A DNA stretch of 64,000 bases from Spongiactinospora rosea (GCF_003315795.1 NZ_QMEY01000001.1:930001-994000), one strand, 5' to 3'. Positions 1-8,755 are shown, numbered from the stretch's first letter. A program made the numbers and translations. Notes: generated by a model from the letters alone, not told the origin.

Positions 1-2
1 CG

Positions 3-773
3 GCGGAGCAGGCGGTCGCGGGGATCGACGGCGTCGAGGTGGACGAACTCGACCTCGCGGACCTGGCGAGCGTGCGCGGGTTCGCCGAGCGCTTCCTGGC
101 CTCGGGGCGCGGCATCGACATGTTCATCGGCAACGCGGGGATCATGGCCCTGCCCGAGCGGACCCTGGCCGGCCCCGGCTGGGAGGCGCAGTTCGCCACC
201 AACCACCTCGGGCACTACACGCTGGTCAACCTGCTCTGGCCGGCCATCGAGGCGGGCGGCGCGCGGGTGATATCGGTCTCCTCCGGTGGCCACCGCCGCA
301 GCCCGATCCGCTGGGACGACCTTCATTTCACCGGCGGCTATGACAAGTGGCAGGCGTACGGGCAGGCCAAGACGGCGAACGTGCTGTTCGCCGTGAGGCT
401 CGACGAACTCGGCAGGGACGCGGGCGTACGGGCGTTCGCGCTGCACCCCGGCGGGATCATGACGCCGTTGCAGCGGCACATGCCCAAGGCCGAGATGGTC
501 GCCATGGGCTGGATCGACGAGGACGGCAACGTCGCCAACCCCTCCTTCAAGACGCCGGAACAGGGCGCCGCCACCCAGGTCTGGGCGGCGACCTCACCGC
601 GCCTGGCGGGCCTGGGCGGGCTGTACTGCGAGGACTGCGACATCGCCGAGCAGGTCCCCGACCAGGGCGATTTCACCTCGGGCGTGCGCGGATACGCGAT
701 CGACCGGGAGCAGGCGTCCCGGCTGTGGACGCTCTCCGCGGAACTGACCGGCGTGGACGCGTTCGCCCGCTGA
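3..773 (+). CDS. Short-chain dehydrogenase/reductase, 5' truncated
   Basis: The frame is open from the window edge, so the start and the glycine-rich cofactor-binding loop lie outside; the ATG at 39 is internal. What remains shows the SDR landmarks in order: a GNAG motif, a catalytic Ser in SVSSGG, the YxxxK pair as YGQAK, and a HPGG segment after it. This spacing resembles the retinol dehydrogenase-like SDRs that reduce or oxidise lipophilic carbonyls or alcohols with NAD(P)(H); the actual substrate cannot be read. No operon partner is visible. The family call is secure, the function is not. Confidence 0.85.
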   Translation, partial: AEQAVAGIDGVEVDELDLADLASVRGFAERFLASGRGIDMFIGNAGIMALPERTLAGPGWEAQFATNHLGHYTLVNLLWPAIEAGGARVISVSSGGHRRSPIRWDDLHFTGGYDKWQAYGQAKTANVLFAVRLDELGRDAGVRAFALHPGGIMTPLQRHMPKAEMVAMGWIDEDGNVANPSFKTPEQGAATQVWAATSPRLAGLGGLYCEDCDIAEQVPDQGDFTSGVRGYAIDREQASRLWTLSAELTGVDAFAR

Positions 774-792
774 CCGCTCCGCGGCTGACTTA

Positions 793-806
793 GCGGACAT
801 GTCCGC
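793..806. promoter_or_regulatory. Perfect 14-bp palindrome GCGGACATGTCCGC
   Basis: A perfect inverted repeat lies between the SDR stop and the small secreted protein, about 95 bases upstream of that ATG. It has the size of a dimeric repressor site. No regulator is assigned; the functional reading is inference. Confidence 0.35.
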
Positions 807-901
807 AATGCGTCCGGGGTTTGTCCATCCCGGCTGCGACGCTTCTCGTGTCGGTTCGGCGGCCCCCGCCGGGCCGGATTCTCAACACACGGAGGATTCA
901 C

Positions 902-1243
902 ATGAGCACGAGGAGCAAGCTGTTCGCGACCATCGCGGCGCTTCCCCTCGCGGGTGCGGCCCTGCTGGCCGTGTCCGCTCCCGCATCCGCCACCGCTCCG
1001 CCCGCGCCGAACTGTGTGGTCGGCTACGTCTGCGTGCAGTTCACCAACGGCGCCGTCGAGGCGATCCCGGGTGGCGCGACCCGGACCTACAACCCCGCCG
1101 CCACCATGGTCGGCATCACCAACGGCTCGGCCTACGACTACTGCGTCGACGGCAGCCCGGACTTCCAGCTGAAGTCGGGCTGGTACCGCGACGAGGTTCA
1201 GCCCATCACCCGCATCGCTCCCGGCGAGGTCTGCACCTCCTGA
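902..1243 (+). CDS. Small secreted protein of unknown function
   Basis: A 113-residue protein with a classical Sec signal peptide: basic n-region MSTRSK, an Ala/Leu-rich core and a cleavage site around ASA-TA near residue 28. The mature part is about 85 residues and contains four cysteines, which could form two disulfides outside the cell. I chose the ATG at 902 because ACGGAGG lies just upstream; a longer frame from 821 has no ribosome binding site and would bury the signal peptide. No domain is recognised. Gene reality is well supported, function unknown. Confidence 0.75.
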   Translation: MSTRSKLFATIAALPLAGAALLAVSAPASATAPPAPNCVVGYVCVQFTNGAVEAIPGGATRTYNPAATMVGITNGSAYDYCVDGSPDFQLKSGWYRDEVQPITRIAPGEVCTS

Positions 1244-1318
1244 TCCTCTGAGACCGTCCGCCCCCTCCCTCCGGAGCGATTTCCGGGGGCCGGAACCGGG
1301 GGGAGGGTGGTGGTCGAT

Positions 1319-2143
1319 TCAGCCCGTCCGGGCCTCGCCCCTCAGGAACTCGATGTAGCGGTCCGCCGAGGACCGCAGCGCGTCCTTGGCTCCCTCCCGG
1401 AGCACGGGCGTCCACCAGCCGCCGTAGATGCGGTCGAACGCGTAGGGCGCCACGGCGTCCACGACCCGCCGTACGTCGCGCTCGGGCAGCGGCAGCCGGT
1501 TGGGGGCACTCCACACGAACGTCAGCCGGTCCTCGCCGGGCGTGACGAAGATCGTGTCACCGGTGAACAGCGCTCCCGCGCCGCCCGCCCCCTCGGCCCA
1601 GTGGACCACCGAGCTGCCGGGGAAATGACCGCCGCACTGGATCAGCGTGACGCCGGGCAGCACGTCCAGCACGCCCGACCAGGTGCGCACGGCCGGTGAC
1701 GGCCGCGGCAGCCACGAGGCGTCCACCTCGGGCAGCAGGATCTCCGCCCCGAAGGCCTCGCTCCACACCACGATCGAGCCGTAGAAGTGGGGATGGCTCG
1801 CGCTCACCGCGCGCAACCCGCCCGCCTCCCGAACCGCCCGCACGGCGTCGTCGTCGATGAACCCCGACGGGTCCCAGAGCAGGTTGCCCTCCGCAGTGCG
1901 GACCAGCAGCGACCGCTGCCCGATGGCGACCTGCGGAGCCGCGCCGATCCCCAGCAGCCCCGGCTCGATCTCCCTGATGTCGGCGCGGTGACCCGCCGCC
2001 GACAGCTCGGCCAGGGTCGTCCAGCGCTGGCCGCCCGGCGGCACCCACTGGCGCTCGTCGGCGCAGATGTGGCACGTGGACGGCGGCGACTCCGCCTCCG
2101 GGTAGTGATTCGCGCAGGTGGCGCACACCCAAGGATGGCTCAT
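1319..2143 (-). CDS. MBL-fold metallo-hydrolase with N-terminal zinc-ribbon-like segment
   Basis: A 274-residue protein. Residues 7-26 carry two CxxC pairs (CATC and CHIC), a zinc-ribbon or rubredoxin-like knuckle. The rest follows the metallo-beta-lactamase fold: an HPH motif, a GGHFPGS segment, and FTGDTIF near the C terminus, where the Asp would bridge metals. The usual HxHxDH motif is incomplete because the D-H pair is replaced by Tyr-Gly after HPHF, so the metal centre is probably altered or mononuclear. It converges with the small secreted protein and is transcribed away from the glycosyltransferase. Substrate unknown. Confidence 0.8.
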   Translation of the reverse strand: MSHPWVCATCANHYPEAESPPSTCHICADERQWVPPGGQRWTTLAELSAAGHRADIREIEPGLLGIGAAPQVAIGQRSLLVRTAEGNLLWDPSGFIDDDAVRAVREAGGLRAVSASHPHFYGSIVVWSEAFGAEILLPEVDASWLPRPSPAVRTWSGVLDVLPGVTLIQCGGHFPGSSVVHWAEGAGGAGALFTGDTIFVTPGEDRLTFVWSAPNRLPLPERDVRRVVDAVAPYAFDRIYGGWWTPVLREGAKDALRSSADRYIEFLRGEARTG

Positions 2144-2239
2144 CGCCTCATGATCTCATGATCGCCCGCGGACGGCCCGACACTCCGATTCGGCGGAACC
2201 GCCACGCCGTGCGACCGTCCGGACACATACTGGAGCGCC

Positions 2240-4054
2240 ATGGACTCGGTGCGCGGGCGTGTCGCAGGGCCGGTGGGAGCGGCCCCGGTGGTGACGCAGG
2301 TCGATGTCAGCGTGGTGGTGCCGGTGCGCGACCGCCGGTCGTACCTCGACAGGTGCCTGACGTCGCTGCTGGTCCAGCGGGTGGCGCTGGAGATCGTGGC
2401 GGTGGACGACGGGTCGGCCGACGGCGGCGGCGACCTGCTCGACCTGTACGCCGCGCACCACCCCGGAGTGGTCAAGGTGCTGCGCCTGGACCGCCCGATG
2501 GGCGCCGGACGCGCCCGCAACCTCGGCCTGGCCAACGCCCGCGGCCGGTACGTGTTCTTCTGCGACGCCGATGACCACCTGGGCCCCGAGGCGCTGGAGC
2601 GGATGACCGCGATGGCCGACCGCAACGGCTCCGACATCGTGCTCGGCCGGGTCGTCGGCCCCGGCCGCGTGATGTTCGAGGCCGACATCGACCGCGCGCC
2701 GCTCGGCGACAGCCCCGTCTACAACAGCCTGAGCTGCTGCAAGCTGTTCCGCAGGGCGATGCTGACCGCGCACGACATCACCTTCGCCGAAGACCTCCGG
2801 GTGGGCGAGGACATGGTCTTCACCAGCCACGCCTACTGCCACGCCGGGGTGATCTCCGTGGTCGCCGGGCACGACTGCCACCACCTGGGCGCCGGCGTCA
2901 CGCAGGAGGACGTCGGCCGCGACCCCGTCCGCCGGCTGCGGATGATCAGGCGGCCGATGGAGCTCGTCGCCGGGCACGTACCGCCGGGGCCGCTGCGCGA
3001 CCACCTGATGCGCCGCCACTTCCGGCACGATGCGCTCGCCCACCTGGGCGCGCCGTTCCTGGCCGCCGGGGACGTGGCGCGCAAGGAGATCGCCGCCGAG
3101 ATCGCCGCTTTGTGCGAACGCTGGCTGACCGACGGCGTGCGCGAACGGCTGAGCGCGCCGGAACGCCGCAAGCTGGCCGCGCTCGACGACATCGACCAGC
3201 TCGTCCGGCTGGCCCGCGTCGAGGCGTCGGCGGTGACCAGGCGGCTCACCGAGATCGCCTGGGCGGGCGACCTGCTCACCCTGCGCGGCGAGGCGGCCCT
3301 GGACGGCGGCCCCGACCTGGACTTCACGGTGTCGGTGCTGCTCCGCCCGCGCGGGCCCGCCGCGCACGGCGAACGCTCCTTCCCGGTGTGGTCGGGCGGC
3401 GGCAGGTTCGCCGGGGTGATCGACCTGCGCGACCTGCCGTCCGGAGTGTGGAACGTGCACGTGGCGATCACCTGCGAGGGCGTGACCAGGCTCGGCAGGC
3501 TGCGCCCTGAGCGCACGGACGCCGCGCCCGGCCCGCGGCTGCTCGGCGAACGCGCGGCGGTGCCCTACTTCACCCGCGTGCAGGGCAATCTCAGCATCGA
3601 CCTGGGCGGGCACGTGGCCGCGGTGCCCTGCGCGGTGAAGATCACCGAGGCCGGGTGGGGCCGGGGCAACCGGCTGCTGCTCGGCGGGCGCGTCACGGTC
3701 GGCGACGCCGTCCCGGGGGCCGGGACGGTGCGCAGGCTGGTGTGGCGGGAACGCCGGTCGGGGCGGGAGCGCGGCCGGACGGTCACCGACCTGCCGGGTG
3801 GCGGGTTCGCGGTGTCCCAGGGCTGGGAGGACTTCGCGGGCGGCGTGTGGGACGCCTACCTGGAGCTGGACCTCGGCGGGCCGCCGGTGCGCTGCCGGAT
3901 CGACGCGGGCGTCCCGGTGCAGCCGCGCGCCTGGTGGCGGTGGGCGGTCAGGCGTACGGTGCGGCCCTATTCGACGTCCGGCAGGGGGCGGCTGAGCGTG
4001 AGGGTCAGGAACGTTCCGGTACGCCGTGCGGTGCGCCGGTTGCTGCGATGGTGA
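2240..4054 (+). CDS. Family 2 glycosyltransferase with C-terminal beta-rich extension
   Basis: A 604-residue protein. Residues about 20-250 form a GT-A fold glycosyltransferase: VSVVVPVRDR at the start of the fold, VDDGSADGG for nucleotide binding, and a DADD metal-binding DxD motif near residue 113. The second half is beta-rich with repeated segments (for instance LTLRGEA and DFTVSVLLRP), like the accessory domains of wall-polymer glycosyltransferases, so a role in cell-wall or surface glycan synthesis is plausible. There is no membrane segment. The ATG sits 8 bases after a CATACT -10-like hexamer, so the mRNA may be nearly leaderless. Confidence 0.85.
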   Translation: MDSVRGRVAGPVGAAPVVTQVDVSVVVPVRDRRSYLDRCLTSLLVQRVALEIVAVDDGSADGGGDLLDLYAAHHPGVVKVLRLDRPMGAGRARNLGLANARGRYVFFCDADDHLGPEALERMTAMADRNGSDIVLGRVVGPGRVMFEADIDRAPLGDSPVYNSLSCCKLFRRAMLTAHDITFAEDLRVGEDMVFTSHAYCHAGVISVVAGHDCHHLGAGVTQEDVGRDPVRRLRMIRRPMELVAGHVPPGPLRDHLMRRHFRHDALAHLGAPFLAAGDVARKEIAAEIAALCERWLTDGVRERLSAPERRKLAALDDIDQLVRLARVEASAVTRRLTEIAWAGDLLTLRGEAALDGGPDLDFTVSVLLRPRGPAAHGERSFPVWSGGGRFAGVIDLRDLPSGVWNVHVAITCEGVTRLGRLRPERTDAAPGPRLLGERAAVPYFTRVQGNLSIDLGGHVAAVPCAVKITEAGWGRGNRLLLGGRVTVGDAVPGAGTVRRLVWRERRSGRERGRTVTDLPGGGFAVSQGWEDFAGGVWDAYLELDLGGPPVRCRIDAGVPVQPRAWWRWAVRRTVRPYSTSGRGRLSVRVRNVPVRRAVRRLLRW

Positions 4055-4062
4055 TTCCTCAG

Positions 4063-4085
4063 TTGCCACCCACTTGCACGTGCAA
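4063..4085 (+). promoter_or_regulatory. Candidate Nur (nickel uptake regulator) operator
   Basis: The sequence reads TTGCCA, five bases, then TTGCAC directly followed by GTGCAA; the last twelve bases are a perfect palindrome. The Streptomyces Nur box is known as tTGCaa-N5-ttGCAA, so the first two half-sites match in sequence and spacing. It lies about 70 bases upstream of a nickel/cobalt transporter operon. That Nur binds here is inference. Confidence 0.5.
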
Positions 4086-4153
4086 TCCGATCCCTTAAAG
4101 TTAGTGACATATTCCCGTTTTCGGGGATACTTCCCCAGGTCGGGAGGCTCACC

Positions 4154-5176
4154 GTGCATGTCCCCGATGGCTTCTTCACCCTTCCCGTCTCCGTAAGTGC
4201 CGGTGTGGTCGCCGCCGCCGGTGTCGCGGTCTGCCTCCGCGCGACGCGCCGCGAACTCGACGACCGGACCGCCCCCATGGCCGGCCTGGTGGCCGCCTTC
4301 GTCTTCGCCGTCCAGATGCTCAACTTCCCGGTCGCCGCGGGCACCAGCGGCCACCTGCTCGGCGGCGCGCTGGCCGCGGTACTGGTGGGCCCGTACACGG
4401 CCGTGCTGTGCATGGCGGTGGTCCTGCTGGTGCAGGGGCTCGCCTTCGCGGACGGCGGGCTGAGCGCGCTCGGCGTCAACATCACGCTCATGGGCATCGT
4501 CACCGCGGCCGTCGGCTGGGGCGTGTTCCTGCTGGTCAAGCGGCTGTTCGGGGGCGGGAGGGGCGCTGTCGTGGCGGGCGCGTCCGCGGGGGCGCTGGTC
4601 TCCGTGCCGGTGTCGGCGCTGGTGTTCACGCTGCTGTTCTGGATCGGCGGCAACGCGCCCATCGAGGTCGGCACGGTGGCGGCGGCGATGGGCGGCGTCC
4701 ACGTGCTGATCGGGATCGGCGAGGCGCTGATCACCGCGGTCACGGTGAGCACCGTGCTGGCCGTGCGGCCCGACCTGGTGTACGGCGCGCGCGGCCTGAC
4801 CGGGGCGCTCGTGCTGCGCGGCCCGGACGGCGAGACCACCGAGGCCGCGCAGGAGACCCGGCCGATGACACGGCCCGGGCGCCCAGGGCGGTTCCTGCTG
4901 AGTGGCATCGTGCTCGCCGCGCTGCTCGCCGGGGTCGCCAGCTTCTTCGCCTCGGCCTCGCCCGACGGCCTGGAGCGGGTCGCCGAGGACGCCGGGTTCA
5001 TCTCATCGGCCACCGACCACCCGCTGGGCGGGCAGCCGCTGGCCGACTACGGCGAGGCGGGCGGCATCCCGGTCGGGATCGCCGGGCTGGTCGGCGTCGG
5101 GGTGACGGCGGTGGTCGGCGGCGGCCTGTTCTACGCGGTGGGACGGCGGCGCGTCCGGGCGTACGCGAGGGACTGA
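4154..5176 (+). CDS. cbiM: Nickel/cobalt ECF transporter substrate-binding membrane protein, CbiM-CbiN type fusion
   Basis: The 340-residue product begins MHVPDGF, the hallmark of CbiM/NikM S-components, where the extreme N-terminal Met-His supplies metal ligands. The start is therefore fixed at the GTG at 4154, behind GGGAGG. Several hydrophobic helices fill residues 15-215. After a polar linker the C-terminal part has two more helices flanking SPDGLERVAEDAGF, the PDGLE motif of CbiN/NikN, so M and N are fused here. It works in the membrane with CbiQ and CbiO just downstream. Sequence alone does not decide between nickel and cobalt; the upstream Nur-like site favours nickel. Confidence 0.92.
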   Translation: MHVPDGFFTLPVSVSAGVVAAAGVAVCLRATRRELDDRTAPMAGLVAAFVFAVQMLNFPVAAGTSGHLLGGALAAVLVGPYTAVLCMAVVLLVQGLAFADGGLSALGVNITLMGIVTAAVGWGVFLLVKRLFGGGRGAVVAGASAGALVSVPVSALVFTLLFWIGGNAPIEVGTVAAAMGGVHVLIGIGEALITAVTVSTVLAVRPDLVYGARGLTGALVLRGPDGETTEAAQETRPMTRPGRPGRFLLSGIVLAALLAGVASFFASASPDGLERVAEDAGFISSATDHPLGGQPLADYGEAGGIPVGIAGLVGVGVTAVVGGGLFYAVGRRRVRAYARD

Positions 5177-5180
5177 GCCG

Positions 5181-5951
5181 ATGGGCGCCGGACACGGTCA
5201 CCCGATCCACCGGGCGGGCGACACCGCCGTCCACAGGCTGCCGCCGCAGTGCAAGCTGGCGGCGGCGGCCGGGTTCGTCGTCGTGGTCGTGGCCACGCCA
5301 CGGGAGCTGTTCTGGGCCTTCGCCGCCTACCTGGCGCTGCTCGCGGGCGTCGCGGCGGCGGCCAGGGTGCCTGCGGGCTTCGCGCTGCGGCGGATGGCGA
5401 TCGAGGTGCCGTTCGTGGTGTTCGCGGTGGCGCTGCCGTTCATCGGGACGGGCCCGCGGGTGCAGGTCGCCGGGCTGGCGCTCAGCGCCGAGGGCCTGTG
5501 GGCCGGGTGGAACATCCTGGCCAAGGCCACGCTCGGGGTGCTGACCAGCGTCCTGCTGGCGGCGACCACGCCGCCGCGGGACATCCTGCTCGGGGCGCGG
5601 CTGCTGCGGCTGCCCGCGCCGCTGGTGCAGATCGCGATGTTCATGCTGCGGTACCTGGACGTGATCGCGGGCGAGATGCGCCGGATGCGCGTCGCCCGCG
5701 AGTCGCGCGGGTTCACCGCCAGGGACGTCCGGCACGTCCCCGCCGTGGCGCGCTCGGCGGGAGCGCTGTTCATCAGGTCCTACGAACGGGGGGAGCGCGT
5801 GTACCTGGCGATGCTCAGTCGCGGATACACCGGGACGATGCCGATCACCGGCGACCTGACGGCGACCGGGGGACAGTGGGCGCTGGCGGCCCTGCTGCCC
5901 GGCCCGGCGCTTACCGTGCTGCTGGCCGTGCTGCTGGCGGGGGTGCTGTGA
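5181..5951 (+). CDS. cbiQ: ECF transporter transmembrane T-component CbiQ
   Basis: A 256-residue polytopic protein starting four bases after cbiM. It has the CbiQ-type opening (Gly/His-rich N terminus then RLPPQCKL) and two cytoplasmic coupling motifs of the Ala/Ser-Arg-Gly type, ESRGF near residue 173 and SRGYTG near residue 212, which dock onto the ATPase. It couples ATP hydrolysis by CbiO to movement of the CbiM unit. Its stop overlaps the GTG start of cbiO (GTGA), so the two are translationally coupled. Confidence 0.92.
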   Translation: MGAGHGHPIHRAGDTAVHRLPPQCKLAAAAGFVVVVVATPRELFWAFAAYLALLAGVAAAARVPAGFALRRMAIEVPFVVFAVALPFIGTGPRVQVAGLALSAEGLWAGWNILAKATLGVLTSVLLAATTPPRDILLGARLLRLPAPLVQIAMFMLRYLDVIAGEMRRMRVARESRGFTARDVRHVPAVARSAGALFIRSYERGERVYLAMLSRGYTGTMPITGDLTATGGQWALAALLPGPALTVLLAVLLAGVL

Positions 5952-6712
5952 ACGACGCTCAGGGGTCGGCCGGTGGCCCGCCGTCACTGAAGGTCACCCG
6001 GCTCGCGTACGCCTATCCTGATGGCACTCAGGCCCTCTACGGGGTGGACCTGACCATCGCCCGCGGCGAGCGGGTGGCGCTGCTCGGCCCGAACGGCGCA
6101 GGCAAGACCACCCTGGTGATGCACCTCAACGGCATTCTCACCCCTGGTCACGGAAGTGTCGCCGTGGCCGGGCTGCCGGTCGGGCGGCGCGACCTGAAGG
6201 AGATCAGGCGGCGCGTCGGCCTGGTCTTCCAAGATCCCGACGACCAGCTCTTCATGCCCACCGTGCGCGACGACGTCGCGTTCGGCCCGGCCAACCTCGG
6301 GCTGCGCGGTGCGGAGCTGGACCGCGCGGTCACCGGCGCGCTGGAACAGGTCGGCATGCTCGACGCGATCGACCGGCCGCCCCACCACCTGTCCTTCGGC
6401 CAGCGGCGGCGGGTCGCGGTGGCGACCGTACTGGCCATGCGCCCGGAGATCCTGGTCCTCGACGAACCGTCCTCCAACCTGGACCCGGCCTCGCGGCGGG
6501 AACTGGCCGAGATCCTGCGCTCCCTGGACGTCACGGTGCTGCTGGTCACCCATGATCTGCCGTACGCGCTGGAGCTGTGCGAACGCGCGCTGATCCTCTC
6601 CGGCGGAGTGATCGCCGCCGACGGACCGATCCGGGATATCCTCTCCGACCGCGCGCTCCTCGCGGAACACCGCCTGGAGCTGCCGTACGGCTTCGCGGTC
6701 CCCGCGCCGTGA
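5948..6712 (+). CDS. cbiO: ECF transporter ATP-binding protein CbiO
   Basis: A 254-residue ABC ATPase. Walker A is GPNGAGKTT near residue 46, the Q-loop lies in VFQDPDDQLF, the signature is LSFGQ near 148, Walker B is LVLDEP near 168, and the switch His is in VTHD near 199. I start it at the GTG at 5948, which overlaps the cbiQ stop; the open frame extends much further upstream but only as a shadow of cbiQ. It energises metal uptake by the CbiMN-CbiQ complex. It is encoded as one ATPase gene, so it presumably acts as a homodimer. Confidence 0.93.
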   Translation: MNDAQGSAGGPPSLKVTRLAYAYPDGTQALYGVDLTIARGERVALLGPNGAGKTTLVMHLNGILTPGHGSVAVAGLPVGRRDLKEIRRRVGLVFQDPDDQLFMPTVRDDVAFGPANLGLRGAELDRAVTGALEQVGMLDAIDRPPHHLSFGQRRRVAVATVLAMRPEILVLDEPSSNLDPASRRELAEILRSLDVTVLLVTHDLPYALELCERALILSGGVIAADGPIRDILSDRALLAEHRLELPYGFAVPAP

Positions 6713-6766
6713 GTGCGGGATACGGTGGGATAGTAGGGCGTGTCGAGGGCGACTAGGGATGAGCAC

Positions 6767-7108
6767 ATGAAGCTACGGCTGGCACGGCACGCCGTCGGCG
6801 ATGCCGTGGTGGTGGCGGTCGAGGGCGAACTCGATCTGTTCACGGCCCCTTTCCTGCGCGACGAGGTCCGTGACGCGATCAAGCAGGACGGCTCCAGGCT
6901 CGTGCTCGACCTCACCTCGCTCTCGTTCATGGACTCCAGCGGCCTTTCTGTGCTCATCGAGGCGTGGCGGCTGGCGACCGGCGAGGGCGGCGGGGTCTGC
7001 CTGGCCGCGCCGCAGGCCCCGGTGGCCCGCATCCTGCGCACCACCGGCCTGGACCGGCGGATCAAGGTCTATCCCGACGTCGACACCGCGGTGTCCACCG
7101 AGGTCTGA
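6767..7108 (+). CDS. STAS-domain anti-sigma factor antagonist
   Basis: A 113-residue single-domain STAS protein of the SpoIIAA/RsbV type. The conserved phosphorylation site is visible as MDSSGLSVL, with the accepting Ser in the middle. Such proteins bind an anti-sigma kinase when unphosphorylated and release the sigma factor. I chose ATG 6767 because AGGGATGAG lies upstream; a GTG at 6740 in frame is possible. No kinase is adjacent; the SpoIIE-type phosphatase at 19624 could act on such a protein, but that link is conjecture. Confidence 0.88.
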   Translation: MKLRLARHAVGDAVVVAVEGELDLFTAPFLRDEVRDAIKQDGSRLVLDLTSLSFMDSSGLSVLIEAWRLATGEGGGVCLAAPQAPVARILRTTGLDRRIKVYPDVDTAVSTEV

Positions 7109-7131
7109 CGGCCTAGGGCGGCCCCCGCGTA

Positions 7132-7158
7132 GAACTTCATTCGGTGACCGGTTATGGT
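7132..7158 (+). promoter_or_regulatory. Candidate operator and leaderless promoter for the SDR-hydratase pair
   Basis: GAACTTCATTCGG (7132-7144) resembles similar imperfect palindromes before the acyl-CoA dehydrogenase at 25169 and the thiolase at 34787. TATGGT (7153-7158) is a -10-like hexamer exactly six bases before the ATG at 7165, and no Shine-Dalgarno sequence is present, which suggests leaderless translation. Confidence 0.35.
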
Positions 7159-7164
7159 CCGCTC

Positions 7165-7941
7165 ATGGAGCTGAATGGAGTAGCAGCAATCGTCTCGGGC
7201 GGCGCGAGCGGTCTCGGTGAGGCGACGGCCCGCGACCTGGCCGCGCACGGCGCCACGGTGGTCGTCGCCGACCTCAACGAGGAGCGCGGCAAGGCCGTCG
7301 CCGACGAGATCGGCGGCCTGTTCGCCCGGTGCGACGTGTCCGACGAGGACCAGGTCACCGCCGCCGTCGAGGCCGCGGTCGCCACCGGCAAGCCGCTGCG
7401 CGCGGTGGTCAACAGCGCCGGCATCGGCTGGGCGGCCCGCACGGTCGGCAAGGACGGCTCGCCGCACGACCTGGCGGCCTACCGCAAGGTGATCGACGTC
7501 AACCTGGTCGGCACCTTCAACCTGATGCGCATCGCCGCCGCCGCCATCGCCAAGACCGAGCCCGCCGACGAGGACGGCCAGCGCGGCGTGGTGATCAACA
7601 CCGCCTCGGTGGCCGCGCTGGAGGGCCAGACCGGTCAGATCGCCTACTCCGCCTCCAAGGGCGGCATCGTCGGCATGACCGTGCCCGCGGCGCGCGACCT
7701 CGCGGTCATCGGCGTACGGGTCAACACCGTCGCCCCCGGCATCATCGACACCCCGATCTACGGGTTCGGCAGCGGCGACGTGGACGCCTTCAAGGCCCGG
7801 CTGGTCGCCCCGGTCGTGTTCCCGAAGCGGATGGGCCGGCCCGCCGAGTTCGCGCACCTGGTGCGCTCGCTGATCGAGAACGACTACGTCAACGCCGAGG
7901 TCGTGCGCTTCGACGGAGGCATCCGCTTCCAGCCCAAGTGA
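7165..7941 (+). CDS. SDR-family 3-hydroxyacyl-CoA dehydrogenase-like oxidoreductase
   Basis: A 258-residue SDR of the HSD10 (type 2 3-hydroxyacyl-CoA dehydrogenase) style. The Rossmann motif is GGASGLGEA near residue 10, with VVADLN after strand 2 indicating NAD preference; NSAG is near 84, the catalytic Ser is in NTASVAA, YSASK is the YxxxK pair, and VAPGIIDTP follows. The closest known role is oxidation of 3-hydroxyacyl-CoA in fatty-acid or branched-chain degradation. The enoyl-CoA hydratase downstream supports this, since the two catalyse consecutive steps. The ATG at 7165 is preferred over a GTG at 7144. Confidence 0.88.
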   Translation: MELNGVAAIVSGGASGLGEATARDLAAHGATVVVADLNEERGKAVADEIGGLFARCDVSDEDQVTAAVEAAVATGKPLRAVVNSAGIGWAARTVGKDGSPHDLAAYRKVIDVNLVGTFNLMRIAAAAIAKTEPADEDGQRGVVINTASVAALEGQTGQIAYSASKGGIVGMTVPAARDLAVIGVRVNTVAPGIIDTPIYGFGSGDVDAFKARLVAPVVFPKRMGRPAEFAHLVRSLIENDYVNAEVVRFDGGIRFQPK

Positions 7942-7990
7942 CCGTTCGTCCTGACCTGCCAGCCCGCCCTGCCCGATTGGAGCCGTGAGC

Positions 7991-8755
7991 GTGTCCGATG
8001 AAGTACTGGTCGAGGTGGACGGCGGCGTCGCCGTCATCACGATCAACCGTCCCAAGTCCAAGAACGCGATCAACGGAGAGGTGGCGCGCGGGATCGCGGC
8101 GGCGCTCGACGAGCTGGAGGAGCGCAAGGACGTCGCGGTCTACGTGCTGACCGGCGCGGGCGACTCCTTCAGCGCCGGAATGGACCTCAAGGGGTTCCTG
8201 AGCGGCGACTTCCCGCACGTGCCCGGCCGCGGGTTCGGCGGGCTGGTCGAGGCCCCGCCGAAGAAGCCGATCATCGCGGCGGTGGAGGGCTACGCCCTGG
8301 CCGGGGGGTTCGAGCTGGCGCTGTCGTGCGACCTGATCGTGGCCTCCGACACGGCGAAGTTCGGCCTGCCCGAGCCGACCAGGGGCCTGATCGCCGGGGC
8401 GGGCGGCATCCCGCGGCTGCCCCGGCGCCTGCCGTACCACGTCGCGCTGGAGGTGGCGCTGACCGGCGACCACTACCCGGCCGCCAGGCTGCATGAGCTG
8501 GGGCTGGTCAACCGGGTCACCGCGGCGGGCGAGGCGCTGGCGACGGCGCTCGAACTGGCCCGCAGGATCGCCAGGAACGCGCCGCTCGCCGTCGCCGCCA
8601 CCAAGCGGCTGATGATCGAGTCCGCGGACTGGAGCCTGGACCAGATCTTCGCCAGGCAGGCCGCCACCGTGGACGAGGTCTTCAACTCCAAGGACGCCAA
8701 GGAGGGCGCGGCGGCGTTCGCGGAGAAGCGGGCGCCGGTCTGGAAAGGCGAGTAA
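7991..8755 (+). CDS. Enoyl-CoA hydratase/isomerase (crotonase) family protein
   Basis: A crotonase of about 254 residues. The CoA-binding and oxyanion segments are SAGMDLKGF and AGGFELALSCD, and the two expected acidic residues appear in GGFE and LPEPTRG, so hydratase activity is plausible. The GTG at 7991 has GGAG eight bases upstream; a GTG at 7985 would be too close to it. It follows the SDR gene by about 45 bases, and both are probably expressed together in acyl-CoA degradation. Its stop codon lies inside a triplicated 13-bp repeat. Confidence 0.88.
   Translation: MSDEVLVEVDGGVAVITINRPKSKNAINGEVARGIAAALDELEERKDVAVYVLTGAGDSFSAGMDLKGFLSGDFPHVPGRGFGGLVEAPPKKPIIAAVEGYALAGGFELALSCDLIVASDTAKFGLPEPTRGLIAGAGGIPRLPRRLPYHVALEVALTGDHYPAARLHELGLVNRVTAAGEALATALELARRIARNAPLAVAATKRLMIESADWSLDQIFARQAATVDEVFNSKDAKEGAAAFAEKRAPVWKGE

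Noticed and set aside
4055..4153. Cobalamin riboswitch before cbiM
   Set aside because: Only 99 bases are available and no conserved B12-box-like sequence is seen.
2156..4702. Open frame of 848 codons antisense to the glycosyltransferase and cbiM
   Set aside because: It crosses two clear genes and the Nur-like site and encodes Arg/Ala/Pro-rich noise.
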